A model generated the notes under the pieces. It did not search any database, was not told the origin of the DNA, and saw only the letters and a list, made by a program, of their open reading frames with translations. Shown in pieces: positions 1 through 9,235 of a DNA stretch of 48,092 nt. The stretch is from a bacterium (GTDB lineage: Bacteria; Pseudomonadota; Gammaproteobacteria; Nevskiales; OUC007), in the NCBI GenBank assembly GCA_018222345.1, contig JAAFAL010000005.1:1-48092 (forward strand), read 5' to 3'. Position 1 is the stretch's first letter, and each line of letters begins with the position of its first letter. The translations under genes were made by a program, and so were the position numbers.

Positions 1-131
1 GGAAAAGGGTATCCTTCTACGTAACTTGGGTTCGAAAAGGGGTATAAGGCACGGCACTTCCAGGGGGGTAAAAAACCGCCCCACAGCAGGAACGCTGCGC
101 GCGATTCAGGAAGGCCCGACAGCCGGCAAGG

Positions 132-890
132 TTACGCTCGGCGCTGACGCACCGCTTCATACAGGGCAATCGCCCCACTGGCCGACACGTTCAGGCTCTC
201 GACCGTGCCCGCCATCGGCAACTGCCACAGGCCATCGCACAGGTCACGCGTGCGCTTGCGCAGGCCCGAGCCCTCGGCGCCCAGCACCAAGGCCACGTGG
301 CCTTTGAGATCGGCGTCAAAAATCGCGCCTGTGGCCTCGCCCGCCAAGCCGTGCAACCAAATGCCACGTTGCTGCAGGCTTTGCAGCACCCGCGCCAAAT
401 TGGTGACCTGAAACAGCGGCACGGTTTCAGCCGCGCCGGCGGCAGCCTTGCGCGCAGCTGGCGTGAGTGACGCCGCGCGGTCGGCCGGCACAATCACGCC
501 ATGAGCCCCGGCAGCATCGGCGGTGCGCAGCAAAGCGCCCAAGTTATGGGGGTCTTGCACCTGGTCGAGCACTAGCAGCAGCACATCACCTGGCGTGCTG
601 TCGAGCATGGCATCCAGGTCATTGATGTTGCCCGGCTGGGCGGGCGTGATTTGCGCCACAACGCCTTGATGCCGAATGCCCGGCGCCAGCGCGTCCAGGT
701 CGGCGCGGCTGCGGCGCTGAATCGCCACCCCGGCGTGCTCCGCCAATGACACAACTTCCGCAGCGCGGTCATCATCACGCCCGGCGGCCAACCAAAGCTG
801 TTGCACCGCTTGCGGGCGGCGCGCCAGGATGGCCTGCACTGCGTGCCAACCGGCACAAAGCTCCTGCGAGGATGATCGGAATTTGCTCAT
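132..890 (-). CDS. rlmB: 23S rRNA (guanosine-2'-O-)-methyltransferase RlmB
   Basis: SpoU/TrmH-family (SPOUT) methyltransferase of 252 residues, the usual RlmB length. RlmB 2'-O-methylates a conserved guanosine (G2251 in E. coli numbering) in the peptidyl-transferase region of 23S rRNA using SAM. Visible are an N-terminal substrate-binding segment with the G-x-H-A-V-x-A-I-L-x-R-R pattern, SPOUT motif 1 (DQVQDPHNLGALLRTADAAG, about residues 108-127), motif 2 (LGAEGSGL, about 203-210) and motif 3 (LPMAGTVESLNVSASGAIAL, about 222-241). The ATG at 890 gives the expected N-terminus. In many gammaproteobacteria rlmB directly follows rnr. Here an OmpA-type lipoprotein gene and a strong terminator separate them, so rlmB probably has its own promoter in 891-930. 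High confidence. Confidence 0.95.
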   Translation of the reverse strand: MSKFRSSSQELCAGWHAVQAILARRPQAVQQLWLAAGRDDDRAAEVVSLAEHAGVAIQRRSRADLDALAPGIRHQGVVAQITPAQPGNINDLDAMLDSTPGDVLLLVLDQVQDPHNLGALLRTADAAGAHGVIVPADRAASLTPAARKAAAGAAETVPLFQVTNLARVLQSLQQRGIWLHGLAGEATGAIFDADLKGHVALVLGAEGSGLRKRTRDLCDGLWQLPMAGTVESLNVSASGAIALYEAVRQRRA

Positions 891-930
891 GCGGCGAGTT
901 TAGCCAATCGCTTGCGAGACAGGGCCAGAA

Positions 931-966
931 TAAAAAAACGCCGCAGCCCAAAGGACTGCGACGTTG
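931..966 (-). terminator. Rho-independent terminator after the OmpA-family lipoprotein gene
   Basis: Read on the minus strand this is a stem of about 13 bp (AACGTCGCAGTCC with TTT loop and GGGCTGCGGCGTT, two G:T-type positions) followed directly by a run of T. It lies 18 nt after the stop of the lipoprotein gene and before rlmB, so it would end rnr/lipoprotein transcription ahead of rlmB. Confidence 0.85.
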
Positions 967-983
967 GAACGATTGCCTGACCG

Positions 984-1685
984 TTATGAGCCGAGGTAAG
1001 GCGGCGGTGCGTAGGCTTGTTGCTCTTGGCCTTCGACCACCGGCTTGATGACGATGTCAACGCGGCGGTTGGCGGCTTCGTTGACGCCATCGCCAGTGCG
1101 CACCAGCGGCTCGCGTTCGCCACGGCCTTCGGTGAGTGTGCGTGCGGTGTTCAAACCGTAATTGCTCATCAGGCTGGATACCGACTGCGCGCGGCGCTCG
1201 GACAAGCCCTGGTTGTAACTCGCACTACCCGAGGTATCGGTGTGACCGACGATGTGGACGATGGTCTTGTCGTAGTCCTTGAGCACATTGGCGATCTTGG
1301 AATACGTCGCCTGTGCCCCCGGCTTCACGTCGGCGCTGTCGAACGGAAAGCTCACGTCCGAGGCAATGCCGATCTTGAGCGCATCGTTGGCAATGCGGGT
1401 GATCTGCAACTCGTCGCGGGCGGCTTCGGCGGCCAACTGGCGTTCCAGTTCGGCAGCTTGCTTGTCCATGTAGTTGCCGACTGCACCACCGGCCAATGCG
1501 CCAACCACGGCGCCGACGTAGCGGCCCTTGTCGCCGTCAACCTGATGGCCGGCCACTGCACCAACCAGCGCGCCGATGGCGGCGCCGCGCTTGGCGCGTT
1601 TGTTGGGGTCGTCGGCCGCGCAGGCGGTTAGTGCGACGGTTGCCGCTGTTACCAGTGCAATGCGTGCATGTGTCCGTACTGTCAT
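984..1685 (-). CDS. OmpA-family peptidoglycan-associated lipoprotein
   Basis: Outer-membrane lipoprotein of 233 residues that probably tethers the membrane to peptidoglycan. The signal peptide ends in a lipobox (LTAC, Cys about residue 22). Residues about 33-75 form a glycine-zipper segment with repeated G-x-x-x-G spacing (GAAIGALVGAVAG, VGAVVGALAGGAVG). The C-terminal half is an OmpA domain (about 110-215) with the peptidoglycan-binding signature GHTDTSGSASYNQGLSERRA and NRRVDI. The architecture matches YiaD-like proteins. The start at 1685 has a clean AAGGAG site (on the minus strand). The gene begins only 35 nt after the rnr stop, so co-transcription with rnr is likely, and a terminator follows. 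Family assignment is firm. The specific role is inferred. Confidence 0.9.
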   Translation of the reverse strand: MTVRTHARIALVTAATVALTACAADDPNKRAKRGAAIGALVGAVAGHQVDGDKGRYVGAVVGALAGGAVGNYMDKQAAELERQLAAEAARDELQITRIANDALKIGIASDVSFPFDSADVKPGAQATYSKIANVLKDYDKTIVHIVGHTDTSGSASYNQGLSERRAQSVSSLMSNYGLNTARTLTEGRGEREPLVRTGDGVNEAANRRVDIVIKPVVEGQEQQAYAPPPYLGS

Positions 1686-1720
1686 AGCTTCATCTCCTTT
1701 TGAAGAACCCTGTGTGCGCT

Positions 1721-3922
1721 TTAGCGACGCTTGCTTTTACGCCCGGCGCCGACAGGCTCGAAATCTATCTTGCGCTCATCCAGATCAACGCGCACAACCT
1801 TGACCTGCATGCGGTCGGCGAGCCGAAAAACTTGCCCGCTCCGTTCACCGCGCAGCCGATGATACTTCGACTCGAAGTGGTAATAATCGTTCGACAAGTG
1901 GCTGACGTGCACCAAACCTGTGACGGCGATGTCGTCCAACTCGACGAAAAGGCCGAACGACGTCACGCTGACGATCAAACCGCTGAACTGCTCGCCCACG
2001 CGCTCGCGCATGAACTCGCACTTGAGCCAATCGACGACATCGCGCGTGGCCTCGTCGGCGCGGCGCTCGTTGGCGCTGCAATGCGCTCCAAGTTGCTCCA
2101 TCTGCGGCAATGAATACGCAAACTTGCTGACAGGCTGCTGACACAACAAATGTTTGAGCCCGCGATGCACCAGCAGGTCGGGATAGCGGCGGATCGGCGA
2201 GGTGAAATGCCCATAGCTGTCCAATGCCAAGCCAAAGTGTCCCTTGTTCTCGGGCTGATACACCGCCTGCGACATGCTGCGCAACAGCACGGTTTGCACC
2301 AGGCGCTGATCGTCGCGGCCGTCCAGTTCGCCAATCAATTGGGCGAAGTGGTGCGCCTCGGGTTTGTCGCCACCACCAACACCCAGGCCGCGCTCGGCCA
2401 AGAAGGCGCGCAGGTCGGCAAGCTTCTCGGTGGGCGGCGTGTCGTGCACGCGGAACAGCGTCGGGATCTTGGCTTTCTCGAGCTTTTTGGCCGCCTGCAC
2501 ATTGGCGGCAATCATGCATTCCTCGATCATCTTGTGCGCCACATTGCGCACCACTGGCACCACGCGTTCGATCTTGCGGTCATCGCTGAACACGATGCGC
2601 GTTTCGTTGCTCTCGAAGTCGATGGCACCGCGCTGTTTGCGTGCGCCGTGCAATGCTTCAAACAGGCTGTGTAGCGCCTGCAACTGCGGCAACAGGGGCT
2701 TGATCTTGGCCGGCGCTTTTTTCGGCGCGTCCAGCGCGGCGGCCACATCGTCGTAGATCAAGCGCGCGGCAGACTTCATCACCGCCTCATAGAACTTGCT
2801 GCGCGTGACGTGCCCGTCCTCATCGACGCGCATCTCGCAAACCATGCACAGGCGATCAACCTCGGGGTTGAGCGAGCACAGGCCGTTGGACAGCACCTCG
2901 GGCAGCATGGGGATGACACTGCCAGGGAAGTAAACCGACGTCGCCCGGTTATGCGCTTCAGCGTCCAGGGCCGAGTCTGGCTTCACGTATGCCGACACAT
3001 CGGCAATCGCCACCAGCAGCTTCCAGCCGTCGCGGGTTTTTTCGGCATAAACGGCATCATCAAAGTCGCGCGCGTCGGCGCCATCGATAGTCACCAGTGG
3101 TACTTGGCGCAAATCGGTACGGCCTTGCTTGGCGGCCTCGGGCACTTGCTCGTCCAGGCCATTGACGGCCTTGAGCACATCGGCCGGCCATTCATGCGGC
3201 ACGCCATGGCTGCGCACGGCAATGTCGATCTCCATGCCCGGCGCCATGTGGTTGCCCAAGACTTGCTTGATGCGGCCGATGGGTTGGGTGCGCTTAGTGG
3301 GTTGCTCCAGCAATTCAACCGTGACGATCTGGCCGTGCTCGGCGTCACCTCGGTCGGCGTCCGCCACCACCACGTCTTGGGTGATACGGGTGTTGTCCGG
3401 GATCACGAAACCCACACCGTGCTCGTGCATGTAGCGGCCAACCAACTCCTGGGTCTTGCGCTCAAGCACATCGACCACCGAGCCTTCCATGCGGCCGCGA
3501 TCATCAGTTTTGACCACGCGCACCAGCACGCGGTCGCCGTGCATCAAGGCGCGCATTTGCCGCGGCGACAGGAAAATGTCGTCGCCGCCTGCTTCGGGGT
3601 TCACAAAGCCAAAACCGTCGCGGTGGCCGATCACGCGGCCAGCCACCAAGTCCATACGCTCGGCAATGCCCAAGGCCTGCCGGCGGTTTTCCACCAGTTG
3701 TCCGTCGCGGATCATCGCCGCCACGCGCACCTGCAGGCCTTCCTCGACTTCCGGCTCACGGATGTCGAAATGGCGCAGCAAGGCCTGCCGGCTCATCGGC
3801 TTGCCGTGGTCGTGCAGTGTTTTGAGGATAAATTCGCGCGACGGCGCGGGCGTGTCGTAACGCCGCTGTTCGCGGTCGTGCGCGGGGTCGGCATCCTGCC
3901 AACGCGGGGTCTTCCGTGTCAT
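1721..3922 (-). CDS. rnr: Ribonuclease R
   Basis: 3'-to-5' exoribonuclease that degrades structured RNA (rRNA, mRNA and trans-translation products). 733 residues. Domain order is typical: an N-terminal winged-helix segment (SREFILKTLHDHGKPMSRQA), cold-shock/OB domains, an RNB catalytic domain with the acidic cluster RDFDDA (Asp286, Asp288, Asp289), an S1 domain near the C-terminus (FSGLIVSVTSFGLFVELDDI) and a basic tail (GRKSKRR). The open frame reaches a TTG at 3952 and an ATG at 3934. I chose the ATG at 3922 (MTRKTPRW) because it best matches family N-termini, but no convincing Shine-Dalgarno sequence decides it. The gene diverges from tRNA-Leu and leads into the OmpA lipoprotein gene 35 nt downstream. 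Confidence 0.95.
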   Translation of the reverse strand: MTRKTPRWQDADPAHDREQRRYDTPAPSREFILKTLHDHGKPMSRQALLRHFDIREPEVEEGLQVRVAAMIRDGQLVENRRQALGIAERMDLVAGRVIGHRDGFGFVNPEAGGDDIFLSPRQMRALMHGDRVLVRVVKTDDRGRMEGSVVDVLERKTQELVGRYMHEHGVGFVIPDNTRITQDVVVADADRGDAEHGQIVTVELLEQPTKRTQPIGRIKQVLGNHMAPGMEIDIAVRSHGVPHEWPADVLKAVNGLDEQVPEAAKQGRTDLRQVPLVTIDGADARDFDDAVYAEKTRDGWKLLVAIADVSAYVKPDSALDAEAHNRATSVYFPGSVIPMLPEVLSNGLCSLNPEVDRLCMVCEMRVDEDGHVTRSKFYEAVMKSAARLIYDDVAAALDAPKKAPAKIKPLLPQLQALHSLFEALHGARKQRGAIDFESNETRIVFSDDRKIERVVPVVRNVAHKMIEECMIAANVQAAKKLEKAKIPTLFRVHDTPPTEKLADLRAFLAERGLGVGGGDKPEAHHFAQLIGELDGRDDQRLVQTVLLRSMSQAVYQPENKGHFGLALDSYGHFTSPIRRYPDLLVHRGLKHLLCQQPVSKFAYSLPQMEQLGAHCSANERRADEATRDVVDWLKCEFMRERVGEQFSGLIVSVTSFGLFVELDDIAVTGLVHVSHLSNDYYHFESKYHRLRGERSGQVFRLADRMQVKVVRVDLDERKIDFEPVGAGRKSKRR

Positions 3923-3956
3923 AGCCACTATCATACAGCCTGCACGGGCCAATCCG

Positions 3957-3985
3957 TTGACATTGTGCGTAAAAACCGCTTAAAT
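3957..3985 (+). promoter_or_regulatory. Sigma-70 promoter of the tRNA-Leu gene
   Basis: A perfect -35 box TTGACA (3957-3962), a 17-nt spacer and a -10-like TTAAAT (3980-3985, 4 of 6 matches) are followed by a GC-rich discriminator (CCGCGCCCCGC). That pattern is typical of stable-RNA promoters under stringent control. The predicted start near 3992 leaves a 5' leader of about 36 nt before the tRNA at 4028. Confidence 0.7.
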
Positions 3986-4027
3986 CCGCGCCCCGCAACG
4001 GTGCAATGCCGTTAGCGAAGCCCCTTT

Positions 4028-4114
<87 letters not shown>

Positions 4115-4148
4115 TCTTGCAATGTTTCGTTTGCGCCTCTATTGCTGC

Positions 4149-4186
4149 GCCGAGCACGGGGTTTCACCCCGTGTCGGTTGCTCGGC
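4149..4186 (+). other. Nested hairpin downstream of tRNA-Leu
   Basis: Two nested perfect inverted repeats: outer GCCGAGCA (4149-4156) with TGCTCGGC (4179-4186), inner CACGGGGT (4155-4162) with ACCCCGTG (4166-4173). The outer arms echo the acceptor stem of the tRNA 35 nt upstream (GCCGAG and CTCGGCA). No T-run follows, so it is not a classical terminator. It could be a 3'-trailer processing or stabilising structure, or a decayed tRNA end. Confidence 0.5.
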
Positions 4187-4475
4187 ACAATCATCTAATT
4201 GAGATCAGCCGTCTCGGGCCGTCTCGGTGGCGCCGCATCGAACATACGGTTTCGATGGGCTTGGCAAGCGTTCATTGATTCATTCCATCTAGCGCCATCT
4301 CGCGCAATAGCGAACGCTTGTTAGTTAATCTGGCGTGCAAATTGCTGCCCCATTGATTCAATAAAACCCCCGCGTGAGCGCGCTAGCGCGCACAACGCGC
4401 GGCTGCTGCCCTGCAGCAACGGTCTGTTACGGTTGCTGCCAGCATTTCGCTGCCTAAGAGGCCTCGCCAAACATA
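4187..4475. other. Non-coding gap upstream of the ATP-grasp/transglutaminase operon
   Basis: I see no gene here. It holds a 9-bp inverted repeat CAAGCGTTC (4265-4273) with GAACGCTTG (4312-4320), and a perfect 14-bp palindrome at 4378-4391 flanked by further GCGC tracts. No convincing -35/-10 pair was found, although the promoter for the five-gene operon at 4476 should be in this stretch. Confidence 0.5.
4378..4391. repeat. 14-bp perfect palindrome, possible operator
   Basis: GCGCGCTAGCGCGC is identical to its reverse complement and lies 85 nt before the start of the large transglutaminase gene. It is a candidate regulator-binding site or simply a GC-rich palindrome. Nothing else supports a function. 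Confidence 0.35.
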
Positions 4476-7400
4476 ATGTCCATCACGGTTGCACTGAATC
4501 ACAAGACGCTCTATCGCTACGACCGGCCGGTGAAACTGTCGCCGCAAGTCGTTCGCCTGCGCCCTGCCCCGCATGCGCGCACGCCAGTGCAGTCGTACAG
4601 CCTTACGGTCAAGCCCGAGCCGCATTTCATCAACTGGCAGCAAGACCCGCAGAGCAACTGGCAGGCGCGGCTGGTGTTTCCCGAACCGGTTGAGTATTTC
4701 CACGTCGAGGTCGATTTGCTGGCACGCATGGAGGTGTTCAATCCGTTCGACTTTTTCCTTGACGCATCCGCCGAAACAGTCCCCTTCAAATACCCCAAGG
4801 AATTGGCCGCGGAATTAGCGCCGTTTCTCGAGCACCGCACGCCCAAGCGCCTGCTGCAAAAGCTGATTGATGAGGTCGAGTTCAAGGGCCAATCAACCAT
4901 CGACTTCCTGGTTGAAATCAACCAACTCGTTCAACGGCGTGTTTCTTACTTGGTGCGCATGGAACCGGGCGTACAAAAGCCGGAGGAAACATTAAAAATC
5001 GGCTCCGGCTCCTGCCGTGATTCGGGCTGGCTATTGGTGCAGCTGTTTCGCAATTTGGGCTTTGCGGCGCGTTTTGTCTCGGGCTATTTGATTCAGCTTA
5101 AAGCCGACCAAGAGGCGCTGGACGGCCCATCCGGCACCGACACCGACTTTACCGACCTGCACGCCTGGTGCGAGGTGTATGTACCTGGCGCCGGCTGGGT
5201 CGGCCTAGACCCGACCTCGGGCCTGTTTGCCGGCGAGGGGCATATTCCGCTGGCGGCCACGCCTGAGCCCGGCTCGGCTGCACCCATCACTGGCGCCGTT
5301 GACGAATGTGAAGTGGAGTTCGAGCACCACATGGCGGTGTCGCGCTTCCATGAGACGCCGCGTGTTACCAAACCCTATTCCGACGACCAATGGCACAACA
5401 TTGACGCGGTCGGCAGAAAGATTGACGCAGCGCTGACCGCCAGCGACGTACGCCTGACCATGGGCGGCGAGCCTACCTTCGTGTCCATCGACGACATGGA
5501 GGGCGCCGAATGGAACACCGCCGCCGTCGGGCCAAGCAAACAAAAACGCGCTGCAGAATTGGCCGAGCGTCTGGCAAAACGCTACGCGCCGCAAGGTTTG
5601 CTCACCTACGGCCAGGGGAAGTGGTACCCCGGTGAATCGTTGCCGCGTTGGGCCTATTCGATTATCTGGCGCGGCGACGACCAGCCAGTGTGGACGCAGC
5701 CAGATTTGCTAGCGCTTAAATCCGAAGGCTCCGACACCGACATTGGCACGGCCAAGGCCTTTGCCGACGCGCTCACCCATCGCCTGGGTGTGCCTGCCGA
5801 CTGTGCAAGCCCAACTTACGAAGACCCACTGCATTATCTTGCCGAGGAAGGCAAGTTGCCACCGGGCATGGATGTCAAAGACGCCGACCTGGACGACGCC
5901 GAAACCCGCGCCCGCCTGGCGCGTGTATTCAGCAAGCCGCTGAGCGAGCCACGCAGCTACGTGCTGCCCATTCAGCGTTGGCAAACAAAAGCCCAAGCCG
6001 GCTGGATGTCGGAAGTTTGGGAAAGCCGCCGCGGCAAGCTGTACCTGATCCCTGGCGACTCGGCAGCGGGCTTGCGCCTGCCGCTAGATCAATTGCCCAG
6101 CGGCCGTAGTGCGAAACCTGCCGAGCAGGTCATCCCGGCTGACCCCATGGTTCAGCAACGCCCGCTTGCACCGTATGGTGACGCCGCAAAAATCGGCGAA
6201 CGCCGCCAGGAACAGCCGCAACCCACCGAGCCGCTGGCACCGGACGAGATTGGCAGCATACGCACCGCACTGGTGCTGGAGCCGCGCGATGGCCTGCTGT
6301 CGGTATTCATGCCGCCCACGCACAGTGCCGATGATTACTTGGCGCTGCTGGAGCAAATCGAGGCCATCGCTTCAGACATGCAACAACCCGTGCGCATCGA
6401 GGGCTACCCGCCCCCGCACGACCCGCGCCTGCAACTGATCAAGATTACGCCCGACCCCGGTGTCATCGAGGTCAATATTCATCCGTCGGCCAGCTGGAAA
6501 GCGCTGTGCGACAACACCAATGTGCTGTACGAAGAGGCACGCTTGGCGCGCCTGGGTACGGAAAAGTTCATGGTCGATGGCCGCCATGCGGGCACCGGCG
6601 GCGGCAACCACATTGTGCTGGGCGCGCAGCAGGCGGCCGACAGCCCGTTCCTGCGCCGGCCCGATTTGTTGGCCTCGGTGATTCGCTACTGGCAGAACCA
6701 CCCCAGCCTGTCGTACCTGTTCTCGGGCCTGTTCATCGGGCCCACCAGCCAGTCACCGCGCGCCGATGAAGGCCGCGACGACACACTTTACGAACTAGAA
6801 GTGGCGCTGTCGGAAGTACCGAGCCGCGAGCAAAGCAGCCCGCCGTGGCTGGTCGATCGCATCTTCCGCAACCTGCTGACCGACCTCACCGGCAACACCC
6901 ACCGCGCCGAGATTTGCATCGACAAACTCTACTCGCCGGATTCCAGTACCGGCCGCCTGGGCCTGGTGGAATTCCGCGCCTTCGAGATGCCGCCGCATGC
7001 GCAGATGAGCCTGGCCCAGCAATTATTGGTGCGCGGCTTGGTGGCGTGGTTTTGGCAACAACCCTACAAGCAGCCACTGCGCCGCTGGGGCACGCAACTG
7101 CACGACGAAATGTTGCTGCCGCATTACCTGGAGCGCGACTTGGGCGCCATTGTCGGCAACCTCCAAAGCGCGGGTTTTGACGCGGCCATGGACTGGTTTG
7201 CGCCGCATATCGAGTTCCGCTTCCCGCACATCGGCACGGCCACGCTGGGCGAACACACGCTGGAGCTGCGTACCGCGCTGGAGCCATGGCCCACCATGGG
7301 CGAGGAGCCCGGCGGTGGCGGCACCGCGCGTTACGTCGATTCATCATTGGAGCGCCTGCAAGTCAAGCTCAGCGGGCCCGACGCTGAGCGCTACGTACTG

Positions 7401-7775
7401 CTGTGCAACGGCCGCCGCGTGCCGCTGACGCGCACCGAAACCAGTGGCGTGTGGGTGGCGGGCGTGCGCTATCGCGCCTGGCAGCCATGGTCGTGCCTGC
7501 ACCCCACCATCGCGGCCAACAATCCATTGCGGTTCGACTTGTACGACACCGCCAATCAACGCTCGGTGGGCGGCTGCACCTACCACGTGCACCACCCAGG
7601 CGGGCGTAATTACGACAGCTTCCCGGTCAACGCCAACGAGGCCGAAAGCCGCCGCCTGTCACGCTTTCAAGCTTTCGGGCACAGCCCGGGCGTCATGGAC
7701 GTGCCAGCAGTTGAGCGCAATCCCCGTTATCGTGTAACGCTGGATCTGCGCCGCCCCGCACAAGAGGTTATTTGA
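4476..7775 (+). CDS. Large transglutaminase-like protein with DUF2126 domain
   Basis: 1099-residue protein of the family that pairs an N-terminal transglutaminase-like cysteine peptidase module with a C-terminal DUF2126 region. Residues 1-80 are the bacterial transglutaminase N-terminal beta domain (YRYDRPVKLSPQVVRLRP). The catalytic triad is intact: Cys180 (GSGSCRDSGW), His229 (DLHAWCEV) and Asp245 (GLDPTSG). DUF2126 begins at about residue 300 and contains LTMGGEPTFVS and GTGGGNHIVLG. It is the first gene of a five-gene run whose stops and starts mostly overlap (TGATG at 7773-7777). Comparative genomics has linked these families to synthesis or processing of an unidentified peptide. The substrate is unknown. 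No strong Shine-Dalgarno sequence precedes the ATG, but the N-terminus fits the family. Confidence 0.9.
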   Translation: MSITVALNHKTLYRYDRPVKLSPQVVRLRPAPHARTPVQSYSLTVKPEPHFINWQQDPQSNWQARLVFPEPVEYFHVEVDLLARMEVFNPFDFFLDASAETVPFKYPKELAAELAPFLEHRTPKRLLQKLIDEVEFKGQSTIDFLVEINQLVQRRVSYLVRMEPGVQKPEETLKIGSGSCRDSGWLLVQLFRNLGFAARFVSGYLIQLKADQEALDGPSGTDTDFTDLHAWCEVYVPGAGWVGLDPTSGLFAGEGHIPLAATPEPGSAAPITGAVDECEVEFEHHMAVSRFHETPRVTKPYSDDQWHNIDAVGRKIDAALTASDVRLTMGGEPTFVSIDDMEGAEWNTAAVGPSKQKRAAELAERLAKRYAPQGLLTYGQGKWYPGESLPRWAYSIIWRGDDQPVWTQPDLLALKSEGSDTDIGTAKAFADALTHRLGVPADCASPTYEDPLHYLAEEGKLPPGMDVKDADLDDAETRARLARVFSKPLSEPRSYVLPIQRWQTKAQAGWMSEVWESRRGKLYLIPGDSAAGLRLPLDQLPSGRSAKPAEQVIPADPMVQQRPLAPYGDAAKIGERRQEQPQPTEPLAPDEIGSIRTALVLEPRDGLLSVFMPPTHSADDYLALLEQIEAIASDMQQPVRIEGYPPPHDPRLQLIKITPDPGVIEVNIHPSASWKALCDNTNVLYEEARLARLGTEKFMVDGRHAGTGGGNHIVLGAQQAADSPFLRRPDLLASVIRYWQNHPSLSYLFSGLFIGPTSQSPRADEGRDDTLYELEVALSEVPSREQSSPPWLVDRIFRNLLTDLTGNTHRAEICIDKLYSPDSSTGRLGLVEFRAFEMPPHAQMSLAQQLLVRGLVAWFWQQPYKQPLRRWGTQLHDEMLLPHYLERDLGAIVGNLQSAGFDAAMDWFAPHIEFRFPHIGTATLGEHTLELRTALEPWPTMGEEPGGGGTARYVDSSLERLQVKLSGPDAERYVLLCNGRRVPLTRTETSGVWVAGVRYRAWQPWSCLHPTIAANNPLRFDLYDTANQRSVGGCTYHVHHPGGRNYDSFPVNANEAESRRLSRFQAFGHSPGVMDVPAVERNPRYRVTLDLRRPAQEVI

Positions 7776-9235
7776 TGGGAGTCCCGAAGAAGTTTGCCGG
7801 CTTGCGACAAGCTGGCATGTACGACGAGCTGCTCAACCCGGCCCGCAAGAATGAACCGGTGGCCAGTGCCATCCTCAAGTTCTTCGGCCAATTGTCGCCC
7901 GAGGAAATCGAGCAGGCGCGCCAAGCCGCTGCGCTGGCCATCGAGACCATGGGCATCAGCTTTACGGTGTATAGCCAGGGCGATGCCATCGACCGTGCAT
8001 GGCCGTTCGACATCATCCCGCGCGTCATCCTGCAAAGTGAGTGGACGCGCATCGAGGCCGGGCTCAAACAGCGCGTCGGCGCGCTGAATCAGTTCATCGG
8101 TGATATCTACAGCGACCAGCAAATCGTCAAGGACGGCGTGTTCCCGGAGTGGGTGCTAGAAAAGTCGGTCAACTTTCGCCCGGAGTGCGTCGGCGTCAAG
8201 CCGCCACACGGCGTGTGGTCGCATATTTGCGGGTCCGATCTGATCCGCGATGCCAAAGGCACAACCTACGTGCTGGAAGACAACCTGCGGGTGCCCTCCG
8301 GCGTGTCGTACATGCTGGAAAACCGCGGCGTGATGAAGCGCATTTTCCCGCAACTGTTCCAGAACCGCACGATTCAACCGGTCGATGCGTATCCGCAGCA
8401 GCTTTATTCCACCCTGGCCGACCTCGCCCCCGGTGGCAAAGCCAACCCCACGATTGCGGTGCTAACGCCGGGCATCTACAACTCGGCCTACTTCGAGCAC
8501 TCCTACCTGGCCCAGCAAATGGGCGTGGAGCTGGTCGAAGGCCCTGACCTGACGGTGGACGACAAAGACCGCGTGTTCATGCGCACCATTGACGGCCTGC
8601 GGCAGGTCGATGTGATCTACCGGCGCATCGACGACATGTTCCTCGACCCCGAGGTGTTCCACCCGGATTCCATCCTCGGCACGCCGGGCCTGATGCGCGC
8701 CTGGAAAGCCGGCAAAGTAGCCATTGCCAACGCGCCCGGCGCCGGCGTGGCTGATGACAAAGTGGTGTATGCCTTCGTGCCGGACATCATCCGCTACTAC
8801 TGCAACGAAGAGCCCATCATTCCCAACGTGCCCACCTGGTTGTGCGCCGACCCCGAGCAGCGCGACTACGTGCTGAAGCACCTGGACGAAGTGGTCGTCA
8901 AACCGGCCAATGAGTCTGGCGGTTACGGCTTGCTGGTGGGCCCGCATGCCAGCGAGTCACAGCGCAAGAAAACCGCCGTGCAAATTCGCAAGAACCCACG
9001 CAACTGGATTGCCCAGCCCTGCCTCAACCTTTCGACCGTGCTCACTGCCTGCGAGGGCGGCATTGCGCCGCGGCACGTCGATTTGCGGCCATTCATCCTG
9101 TCGGCCAAGAAGCAGGCGGTCACCATGGGCGGGCTGACGCGCGTGGCCATGCGCGAGGGCTCGCTGGTGGTCAATTCATCGCAAGGTGGTGGCAGCAAGG
9201 ACACCTGGATTGTGCAAGATGGAGGTGGCAAATGA
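7775..9235 (+). CDS. Circularly permuted ATP-grasp protein (DUF404/DUF407 type)
   Basis: 486-residue predicted amide- or peptide-bond-forming enzyme of the circularly permuted ATP-grasp type 2 family. The ATG at 7775 overlaps the previous stop, with AGAGG upstream; a TTG three bases earlier is possible. Family motifs are present: a metal-ligand-like stretch [19 protein letters not shown] (about residues 167-185), the region [13 protein letters not shown] where the permuted lysine and glycine loop lie (about 374-386), and HVDLRPF (about 433-439). ATP-grasp enzymes of this kind activate a carboxylate as acyl phosphate for ligation to an amine. The next gene supplies a separate alpha-E domain, so this is the split, apparently active pair of the operon. 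Confidence 0.9.
   Translation: MGVPKKFAGLRQAGMYDELLNPARKNEPVASAILKFFGQLSPEEIEQARQAAALAIETMGISFTVYSQGDAIDRAWPFDIIPRVILQSEWTRIEAGLKQRVGALNQFIGDIYSDQQIVKDGVFPEWVLEKSVNFRPECVGVKPPHGVWSHICGSDLIRDAKGTTYVLEDNLRVPSGVSYMLENRGVMKRIFPQLFQNRTIQPVDAYPQQLYSTLADLAPGGKANPTIAVLTPGIYNSAYFEHSYLAQQMGVELVEGPDLTVDDKDRVFMRTIDGLRQVDVIYRRIDDMFLDPEVFHPDSILGTPGLMRAWKAGKVAIANAPGAGVADDKVVYAFVPDIIRYYCNEEPIIPNVPTWLCADPEQRDYVLKHLDEVVVKPANESGGYGLLVGPHASESQRKKTAVQIRKNPRNWIAQPCLNLSTVLTACEGGIAPRHVDLRPFILSAKKQAVTMGGLTRVAMREGSLVVNSSQGGGSKDTWIVQDGGGK

Noticed and set aside
60-80. GGGG-rich/CCCC-rich hairpin near the left edge considered as a terminator
   Set aside because: It needs a bulge and lacks a T-run. Too close to the window edge to judge.
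3916-3960. TATGAT near the rnr start considered as an rnr promoter
   Set aside because: No -35 element at suitable distance, and it would make rnr leaderless.
2810-4015. A 401-codon plus-strand open frame antisense to rnr
   Set aside because: Shadow of RNase R coding sequence, with no domain and no ribosome-binding site.
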